DNA of 64,000 nucleotides, from contig JAFVQU010000008.1 in assembly GCA_017504625.1 (NCBI GenBank), positions 21,476 through 85,475 of the forward strand, written 5' to 3'. A program made the translations under genes and the position numbers. The notes under the pieces were generated by a model. It had not been told where the DNA came from. It searched no databases and was given only the letters and a program-made list of their open reading frames with translations. This stretch comes from Clostridia bacterium (lineage in GTDB: Bacteria > Bacillota > Clostridia > Oscillospirales > CAG-272). Positions 52,141 through 60,564 of the stretch are shown piece by piece. How positions within the stretch are numbered: the first letter of the stretch is position 1; each line of letters starts with the position of its first letter.

Positions 52141-53571
52141 ATGTTCGACATCGTGATTATCGGTGCGGGAGTTGTTGGCGGTCTTGTTGCCGAAACGCTC
52201 GCAAAATACGACAAAAAGGTCTGCATTCTTGACAAGGCAAGCGACGTCGCTATGGGTGCAACGAGAGCAAACAGTGCTATCGTTCACGCAGGCTTTGACG
52301 CAAAGGAGGGCAGCCTCAAGGCACAGCTCAACGTGCGTGGCTCTGTTCTTATGGAGGACGTATGCCGCCGCCTTGGTGTCAAGTACCAGAACAACGAAGC
52401 ACTCGTAGTCGGCTTTGAAAACGAAAGAGCCGAGGTTGAAGCACTCTACGAAAGAGGCGTTAAGAACGGAGTTCAGGGCCTTCGCGTAATTGAAAAGGAC
52501 GAAATGCTCGCTCTTGAGCCTAACCTCAATCCCGAGCTTGCCTGCGCGCTTCTCGCAACCACCAGCTCTATCGTTTGCCCTTACGAGCTTTGTCTTGCCG
52601 CTATCGGTAACGCTATGGACAACGGAGTCGAGCTTACTCTTGATTTTGAGGTCACCTCGATTGAAAAGGCTGACGGTAAATATATCATCAAGTCCGCAGA
52701 CGGACGTAAGGTTGAGGCAACATACGTCATCAACAGCGCAGGTCTTTACTCAGATGAGATCGCAAAGATGACCGGTGACGGCGACTTCACCGTAAACGCT
52801 CGCCGCGGTGAGTACATGCTTCTCGACAAGGACTGCGGCACGTTCACTCAGAGAACTATTTTCCACACTCCCACCAAGATGGGTAAGGGTATCCTTATCT
52901 CCCCCACCGTTGACGGAAACCTCCTCGTAGGTCCTACCTCGGTTGACATTGACGACAAGGAAGACAACTCGACCACCGCAGAGGGCTTTGCTACCCTCTT
53001 TGCAAAGTCGGCAGAAAACGTCGCAAACCTTCCCTTCAACAAGGTTATCACCTCGTTCTGCGGTCTTCGTTCGACCGGTAGCACGGGCGACTTCATCATC
53101 AAGGAGCGTGACGGCGTAATCACTCTCGGTGGAATTGAATCTCCCGGACTTTCCTCCGCTCCCGCGATTGCAGAGTACGTTGAGAACATTCTTAACGGTC
53201 TCGGCGCACTTGGCGAGAAGAAGGCAAGCTTTAAGGCAGAGAGAAAGCCCGCTCACTACTTCAGAGAGCTTTCCATGGAAGAGAAGAACGAGATCATCAA
53301 GAAGGATCCCGCATACGGACGCATCGTTTGCCGTTGCGAAGGCATCACCGAGGGCGAGATCGTTGAAGCTCTTACCACCAATCCCTGCGCACGCGACCTT
53401 GACGGTGTCAAGAGAAGAACCAGAAGCGGCATGGGTAGATGTCAGGGTGGCTTCTGCTCTCCCACAGTTGTTGAGCTTATCGCAAAAGAGAGAAATATTC
53501 CCTTCGAGAGCGTAACGAAGTTCGGCAAGGGCTCTATCATTAACTACGGAAAGACCAAGGGGGACAACTAA
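52141..53571 (+). CDS. GlpA-like FAD-dependent glycerol-3-phosphate dehydrogenase with BFD-type Fe-S domain
   Basis: A 476-aa flavoprotein. FAD-binding MFDIVIIGAGVVGGLVAETL opens the protein and ATRANSAIVHAGFDAKEGSL follows; residues to about 370 form the DAO-type oxidoreductase. The C-terminal BFD-like 2Fe-2S domain has VCRCEG (about 400) and GRCQGGFC (about 438). The likely reaction is oxidation of glycerol-3-phosphate to dihydroxyacetone phosphate. AAGGAGAG precedes the ATG at 52141; an upstream in-frame start lies in the leader. First of three coupled genes. Confidence 0.88.
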   Translation: MFDIVIIGAGVVGGLVAETLAKYDKKVCILDKASDVAMGATRANSAIVHAGFDAKEGSLKAQLNVRGSVLMEDVCRRLGVKYQNNEALVVGFENERAEVEALYERGVKNGVQGLRVIEKDEMLALEPNLNPELACALLATTSSIVCPYELCLAAIGNAMDNGVELTLDFEVTSIEKADGKYIIKSADGRKVEATYVINSAGLYSDEIAKMTGDGDFTVNARRGEYMLLDKDCGTFTQRTIFHTPTKMGKGILISPTVDGNLLVGPTSVDIDDKEDNSTTAEGFATLFAKSAENVANLPFNKVITSFCGLRSTGSTGDFIIKERDGVITLGGIESPGLSSAPAIAEYVENILNGLGALGEKKASFKAERKPAHYFRELSMEEKNEIIKKDPAYGRIVCRCEGITEGEIVEALTTNPCARDLDGVKRRTRSGMGRCQGGFCSPTVVELIAKERNIPFESVTKFGKGSIINYGKTKGDN

Positions 53572-53572
53572 T

Positions 53573-54832
53573 ATGGCAATCAAAGCAGATCTTGTTATAA
53601 TCGGTGGCGGCCCCGCAGGTATGAGCGCCGCAGTTGCCGCATACGACGCAGGCATTCGCGATATCATCATTCTTGAGCGTGACAAGAGCCTTGGCGGTAT
53701 CCTCCGTCAGTGCATTCACAACGGCTTCGGTCTTCACAGATTCAAGGAAGAGTTGACCGGTCCTGAGTACGCTTACCGCTATGAAATGCAGGTAAGAGAG
53801 AAAAACATTCCCTTCAAGCTTAACACAATGGTGCTTGATATCACCTCTGACAAGGTAGTAACCGCTATGAACAGCGAGGACGGACTTTTCCAGATCGAAG
53901 CAAAGTCTATCATTCTCGCTATGGGCTGCCGTGAGAGATCGAAGGGCGCTCTTAACATCGCAGGCTACCGTCCCGCAGGTATCTTCACCGCAGGTACGGC
54001 GCAGAAGTTCGTCAACATCGACGGCTATATGCCCGGTCGTGAGGTAGTAATTCTCGGCTCGGGTGACATCGGACTTATCATGGCAAGAAGAATGACGCTT
54101 GAGGGCGCAAAGGTAAAGGCTGTTTGTGAGCTTATGCCTTACTCGGGCGGTCTTGCAAGAAATATCGAGCAGTGTCTTAACGACTTCAACATTCCCCTTC
54201 ACCTCTCGCACACCGTTGTCGAGGTTCACGGTAAGGAAAGAGTTACCGGCGTTACTATCGCAAAGGTTGACGAGCGCAGAAAGCCTATTCCCGAAACACG
54301 TCAGTTTATCGAGTGCGACACGCTTCTCCTCTCGGTTGGACTTCTCCCCGAGAACGAGCTTACCAAGTGCGCTGACATCGCTCTTGACAGAATCACGGGC
54401 GGCGCAGTTGTTGACCAGAACAGACAGACCGAGATCGAAGGCGTATTTGCTTGCGGTAACGTTCTCCACGTTCACGACCTCGTTGACTACGTTTCCGAGG
54501 AATCCGAGATCGCAGGTAAGGCTGCTGCTGAGTACATTCTCGGAAACAAGAAGCCTGCAACTGACATCAACCTCGTAACCGACGGCAAGGTAAGATACAC
54601 CGTTCCCCAGAAGATCAGCGCAGAGGAAAACGTAACCGTTTACTTCCGTGTTGCAGACGTTTACAGAGACGTTGCTATCGTTGTACGCGACGGCGAGAAC
54701 GTTCTTATAAACAAGAAGAAGCAGAAGGTCGCTCCCGGTGAAATGGAAGCTATCACGATCACCGCTGAGATGATCAAAAATCTTGAAGGAAAGACACTTT
54801 CCTTCTCTATAGAGCAGAAGGAGGGTAAATAA
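53573..54832 (+). CDS. FAD/NAD-dependent oxidoreductase of the glycerol-3-phosphate operon
   Basis: A 419-aa pyridine-nucleotide-disulfide-type flavoprotein. FAD site LVIIGGGPAGMSAAVAAYDA (about 6-25), NAD site VVILGSGDIGLIMARRMTLE (about 158-177), and GVFACGNVLHVHDLVDYVSE near 285. The CRQCIHNGFG-like segment (ILRQCIHNGFG) matches the subunit that accompanies GlpA-like proteins in Firmicutes. It probably passes electrons from the dehydrogenase. Spaced one base from the previous gene. Confidence 0.88.
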   Translation: MAIKADLVIIGGGPAGMSAAVAAYDAGIRDIIILERDKSLGGILRQCIHNGFGLHRFKEELTGPEYAYRYEMQVREKNIPFKLNTMVLDITSDKVVTAMNSEDGLFQIEAKSIILAMGCRERSKGALNIAGYRPAGIFTAGTAQKFVNIDGYMPGREVVILGSGDIGLIMARRMTLEGAKVKAVCELMPYSGGLARNIEQCLNDFNIPLHLSHTVVEVHGKERVTGVTIAKVDERRKPIPETRQFIECDTLLLSVGLLPENELTKCADIALDRITGGAVVDQNRQTEIEGVFACGNVLHVHDLVDYVSEESEIAGKAAAEYILGNKKPATDINLVTDGKVRYTVPQKISAEENVTVYFRVADVYRDVAIVVRDGENVLINKKKQKVAPGEMEAITITAEMIKNLEGKTLSFSIEQKEGK

Positions 54833-55186
54833 ATGATACGCGAATTAACTTGTATAGTTTGCCCCAAGGGCTGTCAGCTCAAGGTCGAGCTTGACGGCAA
54901 AAAGGTAGTCAGTGTTGAAGGCTACACCTGTAAAAGAGGTCTTGCATACGCCGAGAGCGAGTGCGTAGCTCCTATGAGAACTCTTACAACCACCGCACCC
55001 GTTGAGGGCGGCGGAGTTGTTCCCGTAAAGACCAACAAGCCCGTACCCAAGGAGCTTCTCTTCGAGTGCATGGCAGAGGTCAACAAGGCACGCGTTCCCG
55101 CTGACGCAAAGCTTGGCGAGGTTGTTATTGAGAACATCCTCGGCACCGGCGCAGACGTTGTTACCACAAGAAACGTGAAGATCTAA
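54833..55186 (+). CDS. DUF1667 protein of the glycerol-3-phosphate operon
   Basis: A 117-aa small protein with Cys pairs LTCIVCPKGCQL near residue 6 and EGYTCKRGLAYAESE near 31, possibly binding metal or an Fe-S cluster. DUF1667 genes regularly follow the two flavoprotein genes of this locus. The ATG directly follows the previous stop. Exact role unknown; third subunit is likely. Confidence 0.88.
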   Translation: MIRELTCIVCPKGCQLKVELDGKKVVSVEGYTCKRGLAYAESECVAPMRTLTTTAPVEGGGVVPVKTNKPVPKELLFECMAEVNKARVPADAKLGEVVIENILGTGADVVTTRNVKI

Positions 55187-55191
55187 AATAC

Positions 55192-55227
55192 ATAAAAAGT
55201 CCACCGCACGCGGTGGACTTTTTTTGT
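55192..55227. terminator. Bidirectional terminator between the glp operon and the HAD gene
   Basis: A 13-bp perfect stem (55194-55206 with 55211-55223), 4-base loop, T-rich tail on both strands. Confidence 0.92.
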
Positions 55228-55231
55228 TGAG

Positions 55232-56053
55232 TTATTTGAACATAACCTCATTTACTTCAAGAAGCGAGGGGAAGACGAAGTCGGGTTTATCGGCAAGCTC
55301 TGCCGCGTCGACGTCGGCGGGCTGAGTTTCGCCCGAGAGGACGAGGATCGAGGTCACACCGAACCTTTTGCCGAGTGCTATGTCGGTGTAAAGTCTGTCG
55401 CCGAATATGCACATCTCCTCGCGCGCAAATCCCGTTGCCTCGGATATCATCTCGATGGTTTCCTGATACGGCTTCCCGAAATATGTCGGCACCTTGCCCG
55501 TCGATGCGGTAACAAGTGCCGCGATAGCGCCGCTGTCGGGGATAAATCCCGTTTCGGTCGGGCAGTTCATATCGGGATGAGTGGACAAATATTCCGCACC
55601 GCCTCGGATAAGTCGGCAAGCGTCGTCCAGCTTCTTATATGTCAAGCTCGTGTCAAAGCTCGTGATTACGATATCAGCGCTCTCCTCGTCGCCCGTGAGG
55701 AGATTAATGCCCTTCTCGCGATATTCCTCTACAAGCTCGTCGGTCGCAACGAGATAGACCGATTTGCCCTCGCGAAATCTCTTTAAAAACTCAAGCGTAA
55801 CGTCGCCCGAGGTCATGATCTCATCCTCGCGCGGCTCAAATCCGAGTCTTGCGAGCTTTTTCATATAGAATGGCGTAGTGTGCGAGGCGTTATTGGTAAA
55901 GAAAAGCACCTTTTTACCATTTTTACGGAGATTTTTGATAAACTCGATGGCAAAATCAAAGGGCTTGCCGCCAAGATATATCGTGCCATCCATATCGAAG
56001 ATATAGAGCTTTTTATCATTGATCGCGTTAGTGTTTGGGTTTACAAAATTCAT
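55232..56053 (-). CDS. HAD-IIA family hydrolase (NagD-like)
   Basis: A 273-aa phosphatase. Motif I YIFDMDGTIYLGG (about 17-29), motif II FFTNNAS (about 51-57), and motif III MCIFGDRLYTDIALGKRFG (about 214-232). The C2-type cap lies between, as in NagD and AraL. The substrate is a small phosphorylated metabolite, not identifiable here. It is last of the four-gene unit behind the promoter at 59025. Confidence 0.9.
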   Translation of the reverse strand: MNFVNPNTNAINDKKLYIFDMDGTIYLGGKPFDFAIEFIKNLRKNGKKVLFFTNNASHTTPFYMKKLARLGFEPREDEIMTSGDVTLEFLKRFREGKSVYLVATDELVEEYREKGINLLTGDEESADIVITSFDTSLTYKKLDDACRLIRGGAEYLSTHPDMNCPTETGFIPDSGAIAALVTASTGKVPTYFGKPYQETIEMISEATGFAREEMCIFGDRLYTDIALGKRFGVTSILVLSGETQPADVDAAELADKPDFVFPSLLEVNEVMFK

Positions 56054-56077
56054 TTCCAGTCCTCTTTTGGTATAATT

Positions 56078-57055
56078 TCAGCGAACATCGCAATAAATAT
56101 GCTCAACCGAGAAGCTTTTGCCCTCAATCGTTATCAATGTGCCACCCATCGCATCGCCGTGGAAATAATCGTACGTACCGGTCTTTAGTCCAAAAGTAAA
56201 TCTTATCCCCTCGCAAACAATGCTCGTGTTGATACAGTGGCAGTGTCCGGTAAAAATACCGTCCGCACCGATCTTCTTGAAGGTGGGCATAAGCTCGACC
56301 TGACCACCCGCCTCAAGGCGCTCTATCTTTCTGCCAAAATCAGCTTTTTTGTCGTCGGTTTCGCGGCAAATAGTGTAATTATGCACGTCACCTGGCACGT
56401 CAGGTGCACTCTGATAGCCCTTAGCAATAGAAACGTTAGTAAAATCGGCTGTAGGTATATGATAGCAAACGAACGCCGGAGCATCGTCTGCCTTACCGTA
56501 TTCCTCAAGCCATTTGATCTGATCTTCTCTTATTCCCTGCGACACTCCCGCGCCGTGACAGCCGTTAGAGTCAACCATACAAAGTCTGCGGATAAGCTCG
56601 CCATTCTGCACGATATCAACAGTATAATTGCCGTTTCCAAAAACATTTCCCTTTGCAAAAAGGCAATATTTCGAGTCAATAAACTGCTGATTCTGCCATT
56701 CAACCCCCATTCTGCTCTCGTTGTCGTGATTTCCATACACCGGAGCCCACGGAATCTTGTAGGAATCCATGTGCGCAACAAACTCTACCATAGATCTGCC
56801 GCTGTCGTCAAACTCGCCGTAGATTATGTCACCTGTTATAATTATTAGGTCGGGATTTGCTCTTTCAATAAGCTCGTCCATATACTGATAAAGGTTATTA
56901 TAGTGCTTTTCGGGCACCCAGTTTACAAGCGATGAGCCGCCAAGACGCTCCGGATATCTCATTTGCGTAGCGTCAATAACTTGCATATCGGTAAGCTGCA
57001 GTATTCTTATCTCACCCTCACGGTCAACATTAACTGTAAAATCAGCCTTTTTCAT
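56078..57055 (-). CDS. Calcineurin-like metallophosphoesterase
   Basis: A 325-aa phosphoesterase. Metal motifs: ILQLTDMQVID (about 18-28; the usual Asp-x-His is changed to Asp-x-Gln), IITGDIIYGEFDDS, VYGNHDNESRMG, CYHIP and GHCHCIN. No signal peptide. Similar proteins are often annotated as purple acid phosphatase-like; the substrate is unknown. The ATG is 24 bases after the M28 pseudogene frame. Confidence 0.88.
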   Translation of the reverse strand: MKKADFTVNVDREGEIRILQLTDMQVIDATQMRYPERLGGSSLVNWVPEKHYNNLYQYMDELIERANPDLIIITGDIIYGEFDDSGRSMVEFVAHMDSYKIPWAPVYGNHDNESRMGVEWQNQQFIDSKYCLFAKGNVFGNGNYTVDIVQNGELIRRLCMVDSNGCHGAGVSQGIREDQIKWLEEYGKADDAPAFVCYHIPTADFTNVSIAKGYQSAPDVPGDVHNYTICRETDDKKADFGRKIERLEAGGQVELMPTFKKIGADGIFTGHCHCINTSIVCEGIRFTFGLKTGTYDYFHGDAMGGTLITIEGKSFSVEHIYCDVR

Positions 57056-57078
57056 AACAATGTCCTTTGAATTGAAGA

Positions 57079-58305
57079 TTATTTTTTTCTCTTTCTGAGC
57101 AAATATTCGTCAAGCTTTTCCTTGATGTTATCGGGAATTTGGCGTGGAACAGGACAATGCACAGCGTTAGCCATACGCGAAGCAAACGCAGTTATAAACG
57201 CGATGTCCTTCTGCATATGCTCGGTCTTCATTACCGCCGCAGTGTCATAGCTGTTGTGAATAGGCGCAGTGTTTCCACCCGCAAGTCGAGCAAACGAGAT
57301 TGCGGGAACACCCTTGTCCGCAAAGGGTGTCGAATCACTCGAGTAAACGTCCTGATTAGTCTTTACTTGGAAGCCAAGCTCATCGCCAAGGTAGCTTACT
57401 TAGCTTGCAAGTGAGTTGTCCGCGGTTGCACAAGCGATGAATTTACCCATAATACAACCAATCATATCAAGATTGATGCAAAGCACGGTGTTTTTAAGCT
57501 CCTCACCGTGAGCCTCGCAATAAGCCTTTGAGCCAAGAAGTCCTCTCTCTTCACTTCCGCAGAAGATAAACTTCATACCGTAGCGGTGAGGGTTCTTTGA
57601 GAAATGCTCTGCCATGCCGATAAGTCCGACACAGCCCGACATATTGTCATACGCGCCTTGAGAAAGCGAGGTCGAATCGTAGTGCGCGGTGAAAGCTATA
57701 TATTCATCTATCTCACCGGGAAGCTCAACTACGACGTTATGCGACTTGCCAACGTATTCTTCCTGATCAATAGTGATCTTTGCCATCTTTGCGTCGGAAT
57801 TGATAAGCTCAACGGCATCCTTCGCGTTGATATTTACGCCGAGGATCTTCGCGTAATCTCCAACAGCCGCGGCGCGAAGCTCTCTCTGGTCGATGTCGTG
57901 ATCTGCAAAATTAACATTTCCGTCGTAGGTGATAAATCCAACCGCGCCATTCTCAACCATGTCGCGATATCTCCACGCGCCGAGATAGCCGTCGATCATA
58001 ACGATGTTATCACGGCAGCAGGAAAGAGAGTATTTATCGTCGGAGGTAAGGTAATAAAGAGGCGCCTCAATCTCGCCCGATCCCGCGCAGAAATATCCCT
58101 TGCACTCAATCTCCTTGCCGTCAACGGTAAGGGTTGCGTTATTTATATTAGCCATAGGAACCTCAAAGTCCTCAAGGTGCGCGTCAAGTCCAAACTCGCC
58201 GCATATATCCTTTAAATAGTTAGCCGCGCGAAGCTCAGATTCGCTTCCACCCATTCTCACGTAAGCGGTTTCTGCAAAAATTCTTTCAATAAGCTGTGAT
58301 TTCAT
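57079..58305 (-). pseudogene. M28 family aminopeptidase interrupted by one in-frame stop
   Basis: The frame from the ATG at 58305 codes 301 residues of an M28 zinc peptidase, then meets TAA at 57402-57400. It continues in the same frame for another 106 residues to a second TAA at 57081-57079, with clear family sequence. Zinc and catalytic residues before the stop: AHYDST, GAYDNMSG, GSEERGLLG and INLDMIG. The last zinc ligand, the His of APIHNSYDT, lies after the stop, so the truncated product should be inactive. A single-base nonsense change, a sequencing error or stop-codon readthrough could explain it. The domain without a signal suggests a cytosolic peptidase. Confidence 0.85.
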
Positions 58306-58338
58306 AAATTTTTCCTTTCAAAATCTATCATTTCATTG

Positions 58339-58989
58339 TTATTTATTTTCATAGACCGCAAGGACCTGATCACAGATCTCCGCCATTCCCTTGACAGTCG
58401 GGTGACCCTCGATCTTATCAATGTCATGCAGTCTTACCGTTTTCACACCAAAATGATTGCCCGCAAACTCGATGCAATCTCCGATCTCGGCTCTCAATTC
58501 GGTATTAATAATGAAGCAGATCTCGGCATCGGGCAGCTCTGCTTTCAGTGCGCTCATAAAGTGACAAAAAGCCGGCAAAACGCAATAAAGATCGTCCTCT
58601 GACCAATCCGAGAGCTTTACCTCGCCAAGCGGCGCAAACGACCAATAATCGTTCGTACCACCAAAGACAAACACTGTATCAACTTTATTTTTCTCAAAAA
58701 ATCCTTGTCTTACGTATTCTCTGAATCGATAGATAAACGAACTTGAGCCCGAGCAATCGGTATTGTTGTATCCAGTATAGCAGACGGTCGATCCCGACCA
58801 GCTATCGTTTAAAAGCAAGTTATCGCCCGTTTTTGCCAAAAACCTGCCCCACCATGTTTCTTCTCGCTCCATTTTTGAGGGCGCGTGATCCGGAGTGCCC
58901 GACTTTGCGTAATATGTAGGATATCCGGCGGGTATACTGCCCTCGTATGTAGAATAGCTGTCACCGAAGATTACAATGTTTTTTGACAT
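58339..58989 (-). CDS. SGNH/GDSL-family hydrolase
   Basis: A 216-aa esterase-fold protein. Block I IVIFGDSYSTYEG (about 5-17) has the nucleophile Ser, GSTVCYTGYNN is in the block II region, block III is VFGGTNDYWSF (about 107-117), and DKIEGHPTVKGMAEI (about 190) supplies the catalytic His. No signal peptide. Heads the minus-strand unit with the M28, metallophosphoesterase and HAD genes, all possible hydrolases of one salvage pathway. Substrate unknown. Confidence 0.88.
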   Translation of the reverse strand: MSKNIVIFGDSYSTYEGSIPAGYPTYYAKSGTPDHAPSKMEREETWWGRFLAKTGDNLLLNDSWSGSTVCYTGYNNTDCSGSSSFIYRFREYVRQGFFEKNKVDTVFVFGGTNDYWSFAPLGEVKLSDWSEDDLYCVLPAFCHFMSALKAELPDAEICFIINTELRAEIGDCIEFAGNHFGVKTVRLHDIDKIEGHPTVKGMAEICDQVLAVYENK

Positions 58990-59024
58990 AGCCTTTCCTC
59001 CGCAAAAACATCATATTTATCATT

Positions 59025-59053
59025 ATTGTAGCACCTAAATCATGTTTTGTCAA
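59025..59053 (-). promoter_or_regulatory. Sigma-A promoter of the SGNH-M28-phosphoesterase-HAD unit
   Basis: TTGACA (59053-59048), 17-bp spacer, TACAAT (59030-59025). Confidence 0.7.
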
Positions 59054-59062
59054 TTATATCAA

Positions 59063-59093
59063 GGAAAAAAGCAAGCCTTAAGACTTGCTTTTT
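59063..59093 (-). terminator. Terminator of the 130-aa unknown gene
   Basis: AAAAAGCAAG/CTTGCTTTTT (59066-59075 with 59084-59093), 8-base loop, T tract on the minus strand. Confidence 0.8.
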
Positions 59094-59097
59094 GTAT

Positions 59098-59490
59098 TTA
59101 TAATTTCTTAAAACGTTTTTCAGACATAACATTTACAAAGCACTTGTCAAATTTGTTTGCGGAGCGAAAAATCCCCTCGTCAAGCCCCCAAATGCTTCTC
59201 GGTCTCCCCTTTACAACGAACACGGTGGTACAGCCCTTGTCGATCGCAACTGGAATATTTTGAATGATCTCGCCGCGACCACGCTCGTTATAACGCAAAT
59301 AAAGGAATGGAATCTGCTCCCACACTACCGTTCTTCCGCTACAACGAATCAGTGAAAGCTTATTAGCACGTTTTCTCGTCATAATAACTCGATAGTTCTG
59401 ACCGTCATACTCAAATGACACAGAAGTAGTGTTTTTATCACTTACCGCATTTTTACGGTTGTTCAAATATGCCTTGTAAAGCTCTCCCAT
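59098..59490 (-). CDS. Uncharacterised 130-aa protein
   Basis: I do not recognise this gene. It has a ribosome site (AAGGAGG), its own consensus promoter and its own terminator, so it is expressed. It is basic, with no signal or membrane segment. The middle (SVSFEYDGQNYRVIMTRKRA) looks beta-rich; a Lys/Arg-rich C-terminus ends the protein. Confidence 0.75.
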   Translation of the reverse strand: MGELYKAYLNNRKNAVSDKNTTSVSFEYDGQNYRVIMTRKRANKLSLIRCSGRTVVWEQIPFLYLRYNERGRGEIIQNIPVAIDKGCTTVFVVKGRPRSIWGLDEGIFRSANKFDKCFVNVMSEKRFKKL

Positions 59491-59518
59491 AGAAGCACCT
59501 CCTTTATATTACATTTTC

Positions 59519-59547
59519 ATTATAGCAAGGTTTTCTTGGCGTGTCAA
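59519..59547 (-). promoter_or_regulatory. Sigma-A promoter of the 130-aa unknown gene
   Basis: TTGACA (59547-59542), 17-bp spacer, TATAAT (59524-59519); both perfect. Confidence 0.8.
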
Positions 59548-59551
59548 GTAT

Positions 59552-59602
59552 GGAACCCGCAAGGCGTTGCCTTGTCTAGCAGGTTCTGAGTCGTGAGATA
59601 TA
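59552..59602. repeat. Partial copy of the tRNA-adjacent inverted-repeat element
   Basis: GGAACC (59552-59557), inner hairpin CAAGGC-GTT-GCCTTG (59560-59574), then GGTTCTGAGTCGTG. The tail matches the copies at 63.4-63.7 kb; the left arm region is absent. Confidence 0.75.
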
Positions 59603-59612
59603 CAAGATAAAG

Positions 59613-59642
59613 AAAAAAGAGTAGCTCTGCTACTCTTTTTCC
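59613..59642 (-). terminator. Terminator of the kinase-nucleoside hydrolase operon
   Basis: GAGTAGC/GCTACTC (59619-59625 with 59629-59635) with A and T tracts. Confidence 0.88.
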
Positions 59643-59654
59643 TTTTCGAGCCTT

Positions 59655-60563
59655 TTACGCAGTAATTTTATTTATCAGATCGATCATCAAAGCGTCTCTT
59701 TTTATATGATAAACGTATGCCATGGGATATCCATCAGCATCTGCTTCATATAATCCGTCGTAAGCAGGATTTTTAGTGGAAATAATTCTCGACAGCATAA
59801 ATTGTTCATCATCATTCAAAAGCCACGCAACTGCCGTCACATCCCATATCGTTCTTGTCCATGCCAGACCCTTTGCATAGCTGTTAGCCTCAGAGATTGT
59901 GTTTTCTCCCAAATAGGTAGCCAACTCATTCTTGCCGATAAACCAGAAGTTAAGCTCGGGCTCAGAAATTTTGAAGTTTCCGACAACGCCCTCGCACGGC
60001 AACTGCACGAAGGGTACTCCGCTTTGCATAACCACCCTGGCTGCAGCTATATCCTGCTTCATATTAAATTCTATCGTGTCACAATAATGATGCGCGTGAC
60101 CTCCAAGCCATACTACGACAACGTTATCCTTCATTTTGGGATTCAGGAGCAGTGCAGAAGCAACGTTCGTTATAGCTCCGATTGCAACTATGTAAAGAGG
60201 CTTTTCGGGGGAATATTTTTCTGAAAGCTCTGCCATCATTTTTGCCGCATCGGAAATGACCGGTGTTTTTTCATCTTCAAGATACTTTTCCGATCCCTTG
60301 AATACATCCACCTCTTCTTTCATCATCGAAAGAAGCCTCAAAATCTCGTCATAGCTTTTCTCCATACCGTCCTTTGGACCGCCTGAACGACCATTGTGAA
60401 ACGGTGCGGCACATATCGCCTTAACGTTAAGCTTATACTTTGATTTCAACATATAAGCGATAGCAAACTGATCGTCGATCTCGTTATATGCATCGGTATC
60501 CAAAACCACATCAATTTTTCCGCAAGGCACAGATAAATTCTTTATTCTCTGCTCGATATTCAT
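59655..60563 (-). CDS. Inosine-uridine-type nucleoside hydrolase
   Basis: A 302-aa enzyme that splits nucleosides into base and ribose. The calcium-binding signature VVLDTDAYNEIDDQFAIAYM lies at about 18-37, and NVVVVWLGGHAHHYCDTIEF near 150 matches the family. Start set at the ATG at 60563, which has AAGGAAGG upstream and lies one base after the kinase stop; a longer frame into the kinase gene is rejected. Coupling to a ribokinase-like gene fits use of the released ribose. Confidence 0.9.
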   Translation of the reverse strand: MNIEQRIKNLSVPCGKIDVVLDTDAYNEIDDQFAIAYMLKSKYKLNVKAICAAPFHNGRSGGPKDGMEKSYDEILRLLSMMKEEVDVFKGSEKYLEDEKTPVISDAAKMMAELSEKYSPEKPLYIVAIGAITNVASALLLNPKMKDNVVVVWLGGHAHHYCDTIEFNMKQDIAAARVVMQSGVPFVQLPCEGVVGNFKISEPELNFWFIGKNELATYLGENTISEANSYAKGLAWTRTIWDVTAVAWLLNDDEQFMLSRIISTKNPAYDGLYEADADGYPMAYVYHIKRDALMIDLINKITA

Positions 60564-60564
60564 T

